NCBI GenBank assembly: GCA_031769625.1
Contig: JAUIMM010000737.1
Span: 1,463,501 to 1,527,500, forward strand
DNA from: Taudactylus pleione
Taxonomy: Eukaryota; Chordata; Amphibia; Anura; Myobatrachidae
Length of the DNA stretch: 64,000 nucleotides
Direction: 5' to 3'
Below, piece by piece: positions 25,856-37,717 of the stretch. The stretch's first letter is position 1. Each line of letters starts with the position of its first letter. The notes below the pieces were generated by a model. That model was given only the letters and a program-made list of their open reading frames with translations. It ran no database searches and was not told the DNA's origin. The translations under genes and the position numbers were made by a program.

Positions 25856-28800
25856 CTGTCCCTGGCTCCCCCGCCTGCGGCTCCTCTCTGCAGCTGTACC
25901 TGGCTCCCCCGCCTGCGGCCCCTCTCTCCAGCTGTCCCTGGCTCCCTCGCCTGCGGCCCTCTCTGCAGCTGTCCCTGGCTCCCCCGCCTGCGGCTCCTCT
26001 CTGCAGCTGTACCTGGCTCCCCCGCCTGCGGCTCCTCTCTGCAGCTGTACCTGGCTCCCCCGCCTGCGGCTCCTCTCTGCAGCTGTACCTGGCTCCCCCG
26101 CCTGCGGCTCCTCTCTGCAGCTGTCCCTGGCTCCCCCGCCTGCGGGTCCTCTCTGTAGCTATCCCTGGATTCCCTGCATGCGGCTGCTCTCTGCAGCTGT
26201 CCCTGGCTCCCCCGCCTGCGGCCCCTCTCTGTAGCTATCCCTGGATTCCCCGCCTGCGGCTCCTCTCTGTAGCTGTCCTTGGCTCCCCCGCCTGCGGCCC
26301 CTCTCTGCAGCTATCCCTGGCTCCCTCACCTGCGGCTGCTCTCTGCAGCTGTCCCTGGCTTCCCCGCCTGCGGCCCCTCTCTGCAGCTGTCCCTGGCTTC
26401 CCCGCCTGCGGCCCTCTCTGCAGCTGTCCCTGGCTTCCCCGCCTGCGGCCCTCTCTGCAGCTGTCCCTGGCTCCCCCGCCTGCGGCCCCTCTCTGTAGCT
26501 ATCCCTGGATTCCCCGCCTGCGGCTCCTCTCTGTAGCTGTCCTTGGCTCCCCCGCCTGCGGCCCCTCTCTGCAGCTGTCCGTGGCTCCCCCGCCTGCGCC
26601 TCCTCTCTGCAGCTGTCCCTGGCTCTCCGGCCTGCGGCCCCTCTCTGCAGCTGTCCCTGGCTCCCCCGCCTGCGGCCCCTCTCTGCAGCTGTCCCTGGAT
26701 TCCCCGCCTGCGGCTCCTCTCTGTAGCTGTCCCTGGCTCCCCCGCCTGCAGCCCCTCTCTGCAGCTGTCCCTGGCTCCCCCGCCTGCGGCCCTCTCTGCA
26801 GCTGTCCCTGGCTCCCCCGCCTGCGGCTCCTCTCTGCAGCTGTACCTGGCTCCCCCGCCTGCGGCTCCTCTCTGCAGCTGTCCCTGGCTCCTCCCCCTGC
26901 GGCTCCTCTCTGCAGCTGTCCCTGGCTCCCTCGCCTGCGGCTCCTCTCTGCAGCTGTCCCTGGCTCCCCCGCCTGCGGCTCCTCTCTGCAGCTGTCCCTG
27001 GCTCCCCCGCCTGCGGCTCCTCTCTGCAGCTGTCCCTGGCTCCCCCGCCTGCGGCTCCTCTCTGCAGCTGTCCCTGGCTCCCCCGCCTGCGGCTCCTCTC
27101 TGCAGCTGTCCCTGGCTCCCCCGCCTGCGGCTCCTCTCTGCAGCTGTCCCTGGCTTCCCCGGCTGCGGCCCCTCTCTGCAGCTGTCCCTGGCTCCCTCGC
27201 CTGCGGCTCCTCTCTGCAGCTGTACCTGGCTCCCCCGCCTGCGGCTCCTCTCTGCAGCTGTCCCTGGCTCCCCCGCCTGCGGCTCCTCTCTGCAGCTGTC
27301 CCTGGCTCCCTCGCCTGCGGCTCCTCTCTGCAGCTGTCCCTGGCTCCCCCGCCTGCGGCTGCTCTCTGCAGCTGTCCCTGGCTCCCCCGCCTGCGACCCC
27401 TCTCTGTAGCTATCCCTGGATTCCCCGCCTGCGGCTGCTCTCTGCAGCTGTCCCTGGCTCCCCCGCCTGCGGCTCCTCTCTGTAGCTATCCCTGGCTCCC
27501 CCCGCCTGCGGCTCCTCTCTGCAGCTGTCCCTGGCTCCCCCGCCTGCGGCTCCTCTCTGCAGCTGTCCCTGGCTCCCCCGCCTGCGGCTCCTCTCTGCAG
27601 CTGTCCCTGGCTCCCCCGCCTGCGGCTCCTCTCTGCAGCTGTCCCTGGCTCCCCCGCCTGCGGCTCCTCTCTGCAGCTGTCCCTGGCTTCCCCGGCTGCG
27701 GCCCCTCTCTGCAGCTGTCCCTGGCTCCCTCGCCTGCGGCTCCTCTCTGCAGCTGTACCTGGCTCCCCCGCCTGCGGCTCCTCTCTGCAGCTGTCCCTGG
27801 CTCCCCCGCCTGCGGCTCCTCTCTGCAGCTGTCCCTGGCTCCCTCGCCTGCGGCTCCTCTCTGCAGCTGTCCCTGGCTCCCCCGCCTGCGGCTGCTCTCT
27901 GCAGCTGTCCCTGGCTCCCCCGCCTGCGACCCCTCTCTGTAGCTATCCCTGGATTCCCCGCCTGCGGCTGCTCTCTGCAGCTGTCCCTGGCTCCCCCGCC
28001 TGCGGCTCCTCTCTGTAGCTATCCCTGGATTCCCCGCCTGCGGCTTGCTCTCTGCAGCTGTCCCTGGCTCACCCCGCCTGCGGCCCCTCTCTGCAGCTGT
28101 CCACCATGGCTCCCCCGCCTGCGGCCCCTCTCTGCAGCTGTCCCTGGCTTCACCGCCTGCGGCCCCTCTCTGCAGCTGTCCCTGGCTTCCCCGCCCGCGG
28201 CCCTCTCTGCAGCTGTCCCTGGCTCCCCCCGCCTGCGGCCCCTCTCTGTAGATATCCCTGGATTCCCCGCCTGCGGCTCCTCTCTGCAGCTGTCCCTGGC
28301 TCCCCCGCCTGCGGCCCCTCTCTGTAGCTATCCCTGGATTCCCCGCCTGCGGCTCCTCTCTGTAGCTGTCCTTGGCTCCCCCGCCTGCGGCCCCTCTCTG
28401 CAGCTGTCCCTGGCTCTCTCACCTGCGGCTGCTCTCTGCAGCTGTCCTTGGCTCCCCCGCCTGCGGCCCCTCTCTCCAGCTGTCCCTGGCTCCCTCGCCT
28501 GCGGCCCTCTCTGCAGCTGTCCCTGGCTCCCCCGCCTGCGGCTCCTCTCTGCAGCTGTACCTGGCTCCCCCGCCTGCGGCTCCTCTCTGCAGCTGTACCT
28601 GGCTCCCCCGCCTGCGGCTCCTCTCTGCAGCTGTACCTGGCTCCCCCGCCTGCGGCTCCTCTCTGCAGCTGTCCCTGGCTCCCCCGCCTGCGGGTCCTCT
28701 CTGTAGCTATCCCTGGATTCCCTGCATGCGGCTGCTCTCTGCAGCTGTCCCTGGCTCCCCCGCCTGCGGCCCCTCTCTGTAGCTATCCCTGGATTCCCCG

Positions 28801-31800
28801 CCTGCGGCTCCTCTCTGTAGCTGTCCTTGGCTCCCCCGCCTGCGGCCCCTCTCTGCAGCTATCCCTGGCTCCCTCACCTGCGGCTGCTCTCTGCAGCTGT
28901 CCCTGGCTTCCCCGCCTGCGGCCCCTCTCTGCAGCTGTCCCTGGCTTCCCCGCCTGCGGCCCTCTCTGCAGCTGTCCCTGGCTTCCCCGCCTGCGGCCCT
29001 CTCTGCAGCTGTCCCTGGCTCCCCCGCCTGCGGCCCCTCTCTGTAGCTATCCCTGGATTCCCCGCCTGCGGCTCCTCTCTGTAGCTGTCCTTGGCTCCCC
29101 CGCCTGCGGCCCCTCTCTGCAGCTGTCCGTGGCTCCCCCGCCTGCGCCTCCTCTCTGCAGCTGTCCCTGGCTCTCCGGCCTGCGGCCCCTCTCTGCAGCT
29201 GTCCCTGGCTCCCCCGCCTGCGGCCCCTCTCTGCAGCTGTCCCTGGATTCCCCGCCTGCGGCTCCTCTCTGTAGCTGTCCCTGGCTCCCCCGCCTGCAGC
29301 CCCTCTCTGCAGCTGTCCCTGGCTCCCCCGCCTGCGGCCCTCTCTGCAGCTGTCCCTGGCTCCCCCGCCTGCGGCTCCTCTCTGCAGCTGTACCTGGCTC
29401 CCCCGCCTGCGGCTCCTCTCTGCAGCTGTCCCTGGCTCCTCCCCCTGCGGCTCCTCTCTGCAGCTGTCCCTGGCTCCCTCGCCTGCGGCTCCTCTCTGCA
29501 GCTGTCCCTGGCTCCCCCGCCTGCGGCTCCTCTCTGCAGCTGTCCCTGGCTCCCCCGCCTGCGGCTCCTCTCTGCAGCTGTCCCTGGCTCCCCCGCCTGC
29601 GGCTCCTCTCTGCAGCTGTCCCTGGCTCCCCCGCCTGCGGCTCCTCTCTGCAGCTGTCCCTGGCTCCCCCGCCTGCGGCTCCTCTCTGCAGCTGTCCCTG
29701 GCTTCCCCGGCTGCGGCCCCTCTCTGCAGCTGTCCCTGGCTCCCTCGCCTGCGGCTCCTCTCTGCAGCTGTACCTGGCTCCCCCGCCTGCGGCTCCTCTC
29801 TGCAGCTGTCCCTGGCTCCCCCGCCTGCGGCTCCTCTCTGCAGCTGTCCCTGGCTCCCTCGCCTGCGGCTCCTCTCTGCAGCTGTCCCTGGCTCCCCCGC
29901 CTGCGTCTGCTCTCTGCAGCTGTCCCTGGCTCCCCCGCCTGCGACCCCTCTCTGTAGCTATCCCTGGATTCCCCGCCTGCGGCTGCTCTCTGCAGCTGTC
30001 CCTGGCTCCCCCGCCTGCGGCTCCTCTCTGTAGCTATCCCTGGCTCCCCCGCCTGCGGCTCCTCTCTGCAGCTGTCCCTGGCTCCCCCGCCTGCGGCTCC
30101 TCTCTGCAGCTGTCCCTGGCTCCCCCGCCTGCGGCTCCTCTCTGCAGCTGTCCCTGGCTCCCCCGCCTGCGGCTCCTCTCTGCAGCTGTCCCTGGCTCCC
30201 CCGCCTGCGGCTCCTCTCTGCAGCTGTCCCTGGCTTCCCCGGCTGCGGCCCCTCTCTGCAGCTGTCCCTGGCTCCCTCGCCTGCGGCTCCTCTCTGCAGC
30301 TGTACCTGGCTCCCCCGCCTGCGGCTCCTCTCTGCAGCTGTCCCTGGCTCCCCCGCCTGCGGCTCCTCTCTGCAGCTGTCCCTGGCTCCCTCGCCTGCGG
30401 CTCCTCTCTGCAGCTGTCCCTGGCTCCCCCGCCTGCGGCTGCTCTCTGCAGCTGTCCCTGGCTCCCCCGCCTGCGACCCCTCTCTGTAGCTATCCCTGGA
30501 TTCCCCGCCTGCGGCTGCTCTCTGCAGCTGTCCCTGGCTCCCCCGCCTGCGGCTCCTCTCTGTAGCTATCCCTGGATTCCCCGCCTGCGGCTGCTCTCTG
30601 CAGCTGTCCCTGGCTCACCCGCCTGCGGCCCCTCTCTGCAGCTGTCCATGGCTCCCCCGCCTGCGGCCCCTCTCTGCAGCTGTCCCTGGCTTCACCGCCT
30701 GCGGCCCCTCTCTGCAGCTGTCCCTGGCTTCCCCGCCCGCGGCCCTCTCTGCAGCTGTCCCTGGCTCCCCCGCCTGCGGCCCCTCTCTGTAGATATCCCT
30801 GGATTCCCCGCCTGCGGCTCCTCTCTGCAGCTGTCCCTGGCTCCCCCGCCTGCGGCCCCTCTCTGTAGCTATCCCTGGATTCCCCGCCTGCGGCTCCTCT
30901 CTGTAGCTGTCCTTGGCTCCCCCGCCTGCGGCCCCTCTCTGCAGCTGTCCCTGGCTCTCTCACCTGCGGCTGCTCTCTGCAGCTGTCCTTGGCTCCCCCG
31001 CCTGCGGCCCCTCTCTGCATCTGTCCCTGGCTCCCCCGCCTGCGGCTCCTCTCTGCAGCTGTCCCTGGCTCTCCCGCCTGCGGCTCCTCTCTACAGCTGT
31101 CCCTGGCTCCCCCGCCTGCGGCCCCTCTCTGCAGCTGTCCCTGGATTCCCCGCCTGCGGCTCCTCTCTGTAGCTGTCCCTGGCTCCCCCGCCTGCGGCCC
31201 CTCTCTGCAGCTGTCCCTGGCTCCCCCGCCTGCGGCCCCTCTCTGCAGCTGTCCCTGGCTCCCCCGCCTACGGCTCCTCTCTGCAGCTGTCCCTGGCTTC
31301 CCCGGCTGCGGCCCCTCTCTGCAGCTGTCCCTGGCTTCCCCGCCTGCGGCCCTCTCTGCAGCTGTCCTGGCTCCCCCGCCTGCGGCCCCTCTCTGCAGCT
31401 ATCCCTGGATTCCCCGCCTGCGGCTCCTCTCTGCAGCTGTCCCTGGCTCCCCCGCCTGCGGCCCCTCTCTGTAGCTATCCCTGGATTCCCCGCCTGCGGC
31501 TACTCTCTGCAGCTGTCCCTGGCTTCCCCGCCTGCGGCCCTCTCTGCAGCTGTCCCTGGCTTCCCCGCCTGCGGCCCTCTCTGCAGCTGTCCCTGGCTCC
31601 CCCGCCTGCGGCCCCTCTCTGCAGCTGTCCCTGGCTCCCCCGCCTGCGGCCCTCTCTGCAGCTGTCCCTGGCTCCCCCGCCTGCGGCCCCTCTCTGCAGC
31701 TGTCCCTGGCTCCCCCGCCTGCGGCCCCTCTCTGCAGCTGTCCCTGGCTCCCCCGCCTGCGGCTCCTCTCTGCAGCTGTCCCTGGCTTCCCCGGCTGCGG

Positions 31801-34800
31801 CCCCTCTCTGCAGCTGTCCCTGGCTTCCCCGCCTGCGGCCCTCTCTGCAGCTGTCCCTGGCTCCCCCGCCTGCGGCCCCTCTCTGTAGCTATCCCTGGAT
31901 TCCCCGCCTGCGGCTCCTCTCTGCAGCTGTCCCTGGCTCCCCCGCCTGCGGCCCCTCTCTGTAGCTATCCCTGGATTCCCCGCCTGCGGCTCCTCTCTGT
32001 AGCTGTCCTTCGCTCCCCCGCCTGCGGCCCCTCTCTGCAGCTGTCCCTGGCTCCCTCACCTGCGGCTGCTCTCTGCAGCTGTCCCTGGCTCCCCCGCCTG
32101 CGGCTCCTCTCTGCAGCTGTCCCTGGCTCCCCCGCCTGCGGCCCCTCTCTGCAGCTGTCCCTGGATTCCCCGCCTGCGGCTCCTCTCTGCAGCTGTCCCT
32201 GGCTCCCCCGCCTGCGGCCCCTCTCTGTAGCTATCCCTGGCTCCCCCGCCTACGGCTCCTCTCTGCAGCTGTCCCTGGCTTCCCCGGCTGCGGCCCCTCT
32301 CTGCAGCTGTCCCTGGCTCCCCCGCCTGCGGCTCCTCTCTGCAGCTGTCCCTGGCTCTCCCGCCTGCGGCCCCTCTCTGCAGCTGTCCCTGGCTCCCCCG
32401 CCTGCGGCCCCTCTCTGCAGCTGTCCCTGGATTCCCCGCCTGCGGCTCCTCTCTGTAGCTGTCCCTGGCTCCCTCGCCTGCGGCTCCTCTCTGCAGCTGT
32501 CCCTGGCTCCCCCGCCTGCGGCCCCTCTCTGCAGCTGTCCCTGGCTCCCCCGCCTACGGCTCCTCTCTGCAGCTGTCCCTGGCTTCCCCGGCTGCGGCCC
32601 CTCTCTGCAGCTGTCCCTGGCTTCCCCGCCTGCCGCCCTCTCTGCAGCTGTCCCTGGCTCCCCCGCCTGCGGCCCCTCTCTGCAGCTGTCCCTGGATTCC
32701 CCGCCTGCGGCTCCTCTCTGTAGCTGTCCCTGGCTCCCCCGCCTGCGGCCCCTCTCTGCAGCTGTCCCTGGCTCCCCCGCCTGCGGCCCCCTCTCTGCAG
32801 CTGTCCCTGGCTCCCCCGCCTATGGCTCCTCTCTGCAGCTGTCCCTGGCTTCCCCGGCTGCGGCCCCTCTCTGCAGCTGTCCCTGGCTTCCCCGCCTGCG
32901 GCCCTCTCTGCAGCTGTCCTGGCTCCCCCGCCTGCGGCCCCTCTCTGTAGCTATCCCTGGATTCCCCACCTGCGGCTCCTCTCTGCAGCTGTCCCTGGCT
33001 CCCCCGCCTGCGGCCCCTCTCTGTAGCTATCCCTGGATTCCCCGCCTGCGGCTACTCTCTGCAGCTGTCCCTGGCTTCCCCGCCTGCGGCCCTCTCTGCA
33101 GCTGTCCCTGGCTTCCCCGCCTGCGGCCCTCTCTGCAGCTGTCCCTGGCTCCCCCGCCTGCGGCCCCTCTCTGCAGCTGTCCCTGGCTCCCCCGCCTGCG
33201 GCCCTCTCTGCAGCTGTCCCTGGCTCCCCCGCCTGCGGCCCCTCTCTGCAGCTGTCCCTGGCTCCCCCGCCTGCGGCCCCTCTCTGCAGCTGTCCCTGGC
33301 TCCCCCGCCTGCGGCTCCTCTCTGCAGCTGTCCCTGGCTTCCCCGGCTGCGGCCCCTCTCTGCAGCTGTCCCTGGCTCCCCCGCCTGCGGCCCCTCTCTG
33401 TAGCTATCCCTGGATTCCCCGCCTGCGGCTCCTCTCTGCAGCTGTCCCTGGCTCCCCCGCCTGCGGCCCCTCTCTGTAGCTATCCCTGGATTCCCCGCCT
33501 GCGGCTCCTCTCTGTAGCTGTCCTTGGCTCCCCCGCCTGCGGCCCCTCTCTGCAGCTGTCCCTGGCTCCCTCACCTGCGGCTGCTCTCTGCAGCTGTCCC
33601 TGGCTTCCCCGCCTGCGGCCCCTCTCTGCAGCTGTCCCTGGCTTCCCCGCCTGTGGCCCTCTCTGCAGCTGTCCCTGGCTCCCCCGCCTGCGGCCCCTCT
33701 CTGTAGCTGTCCCTGGCTCCCCCGCCTGCGGCTCCTCTCTGCAGCTGTCCCTGGCTCCCCCGCCTACGGCCCCTCTCTGCAGCTGTCCCTGGATTCCCCG
33801 CCTGCGGCTCCTCTCTGCAGCTGTCCCTGGCTCCCCCGCCTGCGGCCCCTCTCTGCAGCTGTCCCTGGCTCCCCCGCCTGCGGCCCCTCTCTGCAGCTGT
33901 CCCTGGCTCCCCCGCCTGCGGCTCCTCTCTGCAGCTGTCCCTGGCTTCCCCGGCTGCGGCCCCTCTCTGCAGCTGTCCCTGGCTCCCTCACCTGCGGCTG
34001 CTCTCTGCAGCTGTCCCTGGCTTCCCCGCCTGCGGCCCCTCTCTGCAGCTGTCCCTGGCTTCCCCGCCTGCGGCCCTCTCTGCAGCTGTCCCTGGCTCCC
34101 CCGCCTGCAGCCCCTCTCTGCAGCTGTCCCTGGCTCCCCCGCCTGCGGCTCCTCTCTGCAGCTGTCCCTGGCTTCCCCGGCTGCGGCCCCTCTCTGGAGC
34201 TATCCCTGGATTCCCCGCCTGCGGCTCCTCTCTGCTGCTGTCCCTGGCTCCCCCGCCTGCGGCCCCTCTCTGTAGCTATCCCTGGATTCCCCGCCTGCGG
34301 CTCCTCTCTGTAGCTGTCCTTGGCTCCCCCGCCTGCGGCCCCTCTCTGCAGCTGTCCCTGGCTCCCTCACCTGCGGCTGCTCTCTGCAGCTGTCCCTGGC
34401 TTCCCCGCCTGCGGCCCCTCTCTGCAGCTGTCCCTGGCTTCCCCGCCTGCGGCCCTCTCTGCAGCTGTCCCTGGCTTCCCCGCCTGCGGCCCTCTCTGCA
34501 GCTGTCCCTGGCTCCCCCGCCTGCGGCCCCTCTCTGTAGCTATCCCTGGATTCCCCGCCTGCGGCTCCTCTCTGTAGCTGTCCTTGGCTCCCCCGCCTGC
34601 GGCCCCTCTCTGCAGCTGTCCCTGGCTCCCCCGCCTGCGGCTCCTCTCTGCAGCTGTCCCTGGCTCCCCCGCCTGCGGCCCCTCTCTGCAGCTGTCCCTG
34701 GCTCCCCCGCCTGCGGCCCCTCTCTGCAGCTGTCCCTGGATTCCCCGCCTGCGGCTCCTCTCTGTAGCTGTCCCTGGCTCCCCTGCCTGCGGCCCCTCTC

Positions 34801-35264
34801 TGCAGCTGTCCCTGGCTCCCCCGCCTGCGGCCCCTCTCTGCAGCTGTCCCTGGCTCCCCCGCCTGCGGCTCCTCTCTGCAGCTATCCCTGGCTTCCCCGG
34901 CTGCGGCCCCTCTCTGCAGCTGTCCCTGGCTTCCCTGCCTGCCGCCCCTCTCTGCAGCTGTCCCTGGCTTCCCCGCCTGCGGCTGCTCTCTGCAGCTGTC
35001 CCTGGCTCCCCCGCCTGCGGCCCCTCTCTGCAGCTGTCCTTGGCTCCCCCGCCTGCGGCCCCTCTCTGCAGCTGTCCCTGGCTCCGCCGCCTGCGGCCCC
35101 TCTCTGTAGCTGTCCCTGGCTCCCCCGCCTGCGGCCCTCTCTGCAGCTGTCCCTGGCTCCCCCGCCTGCGGCCCCTCTCTGCAGCTGTCCCTGGCTCACC
35201 CGCCTGCGGCCCCTCTCTGTAGCTATCCCTGGATTCCCCGCCTGCGGCTCCTCTCTGCAGCTAT
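25856..35264. repeat. 38-bp GC-rich minisatellite, about 248 copies
   Basis: The unit is CTGTCCCTGGCTCCCCCGCC followed by TGCGGCTCCTCTCTGCAG (38 bp; 37-bp forms lose one C or T). It is C-rich on + and G-rich on the transcribed-sense minus strand. A block of about 2548 bp starting near the array's left edge is repeated (for example GCGGGTCCTCTCTGTAG at 26142 and 28690), and a second duplication has an offset of 1550 bp (CGGCTACTCTC at 31498 and 33048). Because 38 is not a multiple of three and the unit lacks stops, all frames stay open for long stretches. Confidence 0.98.
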
Positions 35265-35446
35265 CGGCTCCAGTATGTAACTAACAATTCATATTGTAGC
35301 GTCAGCGCGATGTTAGCAGAACTAGGCCGATTGTGATGACATGTTACTGGCATGCTCCCAGACATGTTCTGTGACATGACCGCAGCACGTGGGGTGTGGT
35401 AGGTGCTAGAGACCGGGACTGGGAGGTGGACTGGGTTTGGGTGAGT

Positions 35447-35463
35447 GGGGGGGGGGGGGGGGA
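35447..35463. repeat. G homopolymer next to exon
   Basis: A run of about 16 G lies 12 bases beyond the donor of the exon at 35476-35593 (it is a C run on the sense strand). It is length-unstable by nature and close enough to the donor to matter for assembly accuracy. Confidence 0.9.
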
Positions 35464-35475
35464 GTCGGGCCTCAC

Positions 35476-35593
35476 TTTTGGCAGTAGCCGCACGGGATGA
35501 GTCCATTAGCCTCTTGGATGGAGGTGTCATGCACGAAGGCCGGGTATTCCGTGTCACACGGCTGTAGCATGTCCTGCTTCCTGTGCTTGTGAG
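35476..35593 (-). CDS. cacna2d4: alpha-2/delta exon, [11 protein letters not shown] segment
   Basis: This 118-base exon follows the acceptor TCTATCTGCAG and ends CAAAA/GTGAGG. It reads [19 protein letters not shown], continues with [11 protein letters not shown] and ends CGYCQ plus two bases of a lysine codon. LQPCDTEYP and the EANG..C..C pair are conserved near the C-terminus of alpha-2/delta-3/4. The HKHRKQD lead resembles alpha-2/delta-4. The exon sits immediately 3' (on the + strand) of the 38-bp minisatellite and a G homopolymer at 35447-35463. Confidence 0.96.
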
Positions 35594-35877
35594 CTGCAGA
35601 TAGAAGGAGACACACAGGGGAAGGTTTGTGTTACAGGTTATACTGAAGCTATATGATCTCTAACCCCCCCAGCAGCACTAAGGAGCCTGGGCGGCTGATG
35701 TGGGCGAGTGCCCCTGAGGAGGGTGTCAGGAGACAGAGATATAAGGGCCTGATGCACAGTGAGACCTATGACAATCTGCGTAGCGCAACGCTTGCGTAAA
35801 ATCGTTCTGTGCATTGCAGATATGCGCGATTCTGGCACTTACACCCAGTTGTGCCTAGAGGGTGGAACGGAGGCTGA

Positions 35878-36381
35878 GGGCCTGATTCAGTCCCGCTCGC
35901 AAGCGCATAGCGCTCACAAGCGGGTCGACGGTGGCCCAGTGCGCATGCACGAGCCCCGGAACGAGCGCACAAAGCACTCGCTCCAGCGCTCGCATCCAAA
36001 AGGGGCGGCTGTCGATGTTGATCGAAAGCTCGCCCCGTTTGGGGCGGGGGGGGAGGGGTGGCTGGGGGTGGCTGGGCAAACGGAGGCGTTCCTGCAGGAA
36101 TGCCTACCGTTTGTGGGCGGCCCTACTGACATCACTCGTGATGTCAGTAGGTGGACTTCCTGCTCTATTAGAGCAGGAAGTCCACTGGGGCTTGCGGCCA
36201 CAAGACCCTACCGCAAGGGTCTCGTCGCAAGCCCGATGGTCGCGATGGTCTTGACCATCGCGACCATCAGCTGGCAGCTCGCATAAGCTGTGGGTGGTAA
36301 GAGGCCGCAACTAAAAAAAACAACCCCCGCCCGGATTCAGAGCGAGCGCTCGCTTTTTGCGAGCGCCTCTGAATCAGGGCC
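35878..36381. mobile_element. multi-hairpin MITE, copy 2 (inverted relative to copy 1)
   Basis: The ends are GGGCCTGATTCAG and CTGAATCAGGGCC. Hairpins follow the same order as copy 1 but reversed: about 35892-35925, 36002-36036, 36078-36112, 36122-36151, 36151-36185, 36190-36232 and 36235-36268 (16-bp perfect arms), with a terminal stem at 36334-36374. The palindrome at 36122-36151 matches copy 1's 23942-23971 except for a compensated C-G to T-A change and a loop base. The flanking triplets are TGA and TGT, so the target duplication is uncertain. Confidence 0.8.
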
Positions 36382-36773
36382 TGTGTACAGTAAGGCTGTG
36401 AACAGATACAGATGAGCACACAAGGGCATACATACTCCTGTGACAGTCATATTATTTGTGGGTGGCAGAGGGCAGGTCCAAATGCGCGATGACGCCAGCA
36501 CTAGTGAACTGACTGTGATTGGCTGATGAATGCATGTACCATTGATGCTGAATGCTGCTACTATTGATGCTCGGGAATATATTATGTTGTTTTGTGCGTG
36601 TATATTAACTATTTTATATATTTTTTATAAAATTTCATGTAATGGATGAGGTGTTCTATCTGATGTGTTAGAGGGGTTGGGTACTGAAGCCTGACAGTCA
36701 GGACGCCAGTGGTCAGAATTTTGACAGCAGCATCCAGGTGACATTCTGACACATTTTGGTGAGTAATTTAACC
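36382..36773. other. intronic or element interior, nothing coding
   Basis: AT-rich DNA without recognisable exon or hairpin. From about 36690 (GACAGTCAGGACGCC) it resembles the start of a repeat whose other side (TGTCGGGATGCTGCTGTCGG) appears after the minisatellite, near 37377. Confidence 0.5.
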
Positions 36774-37345
36774 CTCCCCCTCACCATAACCCTCCCATCT
36801 CCCCGCAGCCTGACCCTACCCCTCTCGCAGCCTAACAATCCCCCGCAGCTTAACCCTCACACAGCCTAACCCTAACTTTCCCGCAGCCTAACTCTCCCCC
36901 ACAGCCTAACCCTAACCCTCCCCCGCAGCCTAACTCTGCCCCACAGCCTTACCCTAACCCTCCCCCGCAGCCTAACTCTCCCCCACAGCCTTACCCTAAC
37001 CCTCCCCCGCAGCCTAACTCTCCCCCACAGCCTAACCCTAACCCTCCCCCACAGCCTAACCCCCCCCGCAGCCTAACCCCCCCGCAGCCTAACCCTCCCC
37101 CGCAGACTAACCCTCCTGCAGCCTAACTCTCCCCCGCAGCCTAACCCCCCCGCAGCCTAACCCCCCCGCAGCCTAACCCTCCCCCGCAGACTAACCCTCC
37201 TGCAGCCTAACCCCCCCGCAGCCTAACCCCCCTGCAGCCTAACTCTCCCCCAAAGCCTAACCCTCCCACAGACTAACTTTCCTCCGCAGCCTAACTCTCC
37301 CCCAAAGCCTAACCCTCCCACAGACTAACTTTCCTCCGCAGCCTA
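36774..37345. repeat. C-rich minisatellite with telomere-like CCTAACCC
   Basis: Irregular 17-30 bp units are built from CCTAACCCT, CCCCCGCAG or CCCCCACAG. CCTAACCCTAACCCT, a vertebrate telomere-like phase, occurs several times but is always interrupted by CCCCGCAG. It is bounded on both sides by diverged TGTCGG/GACAGT sequence, suggesting expansion inside a transposon. Confidence 0.9.
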
Positions 37346-37496
37346 ACCCTAACACTAACACTTACCGGCGGAATGTGTCGGGATGCTGCTGTCGGCACAC
37401 TGTGACGGTCGGGATTCGGAATACATCTCCTATTGAAGCCTAATAGTGAATGTTGTGTTTCCCAAGCAAAACAAGTGGTAAAATAAAAGAGTGTCA

Positions 37497-37717
37497 GGAA
37501 TATATTTACTAACGGTCGATTGTTGATCAATTTTAATTGATTTTAATTAGATTTTGTGTTTCAGGGTGTAAATCGCATATTTACTAACTGAATATTTTTG
37601 ACATTGTTTGAAAAAAATACAATATAAAAAACAACTGTTAGTAAATGTGTGATTTACACCCTGAAATAGAAAATATAATTAAAATTGATCAAAATCGACT
37701 TTTAGTAAATATGCCCC
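37497..37717. mobile_element. foldback MITE with long inverted arms
   Basis: Arms of roughly 100 bp mirror each other; TATTTACTAA, GATCAATTTTAATT and TTTCAGGGTGTAAATC appear in the left arm and their complements in the right. A 3-bp duplication TCA flanks it (37494-37496 and 37718-37720). It has high AT content and no coding capacity. Confidence 0.82.

Noticed and set aside
30913..34275. 1120-residue open frame of proline/leucine/cysteine-rich repeats
   Set aside because: It lies wholly inside the 38-bp minisatellite. All three frames of the unit lack stops, the start ATG is a variant of a repeat base, and parallel frames with the same 38-residue period exist. No splice, promoter or codon-level conservation supports a protein.
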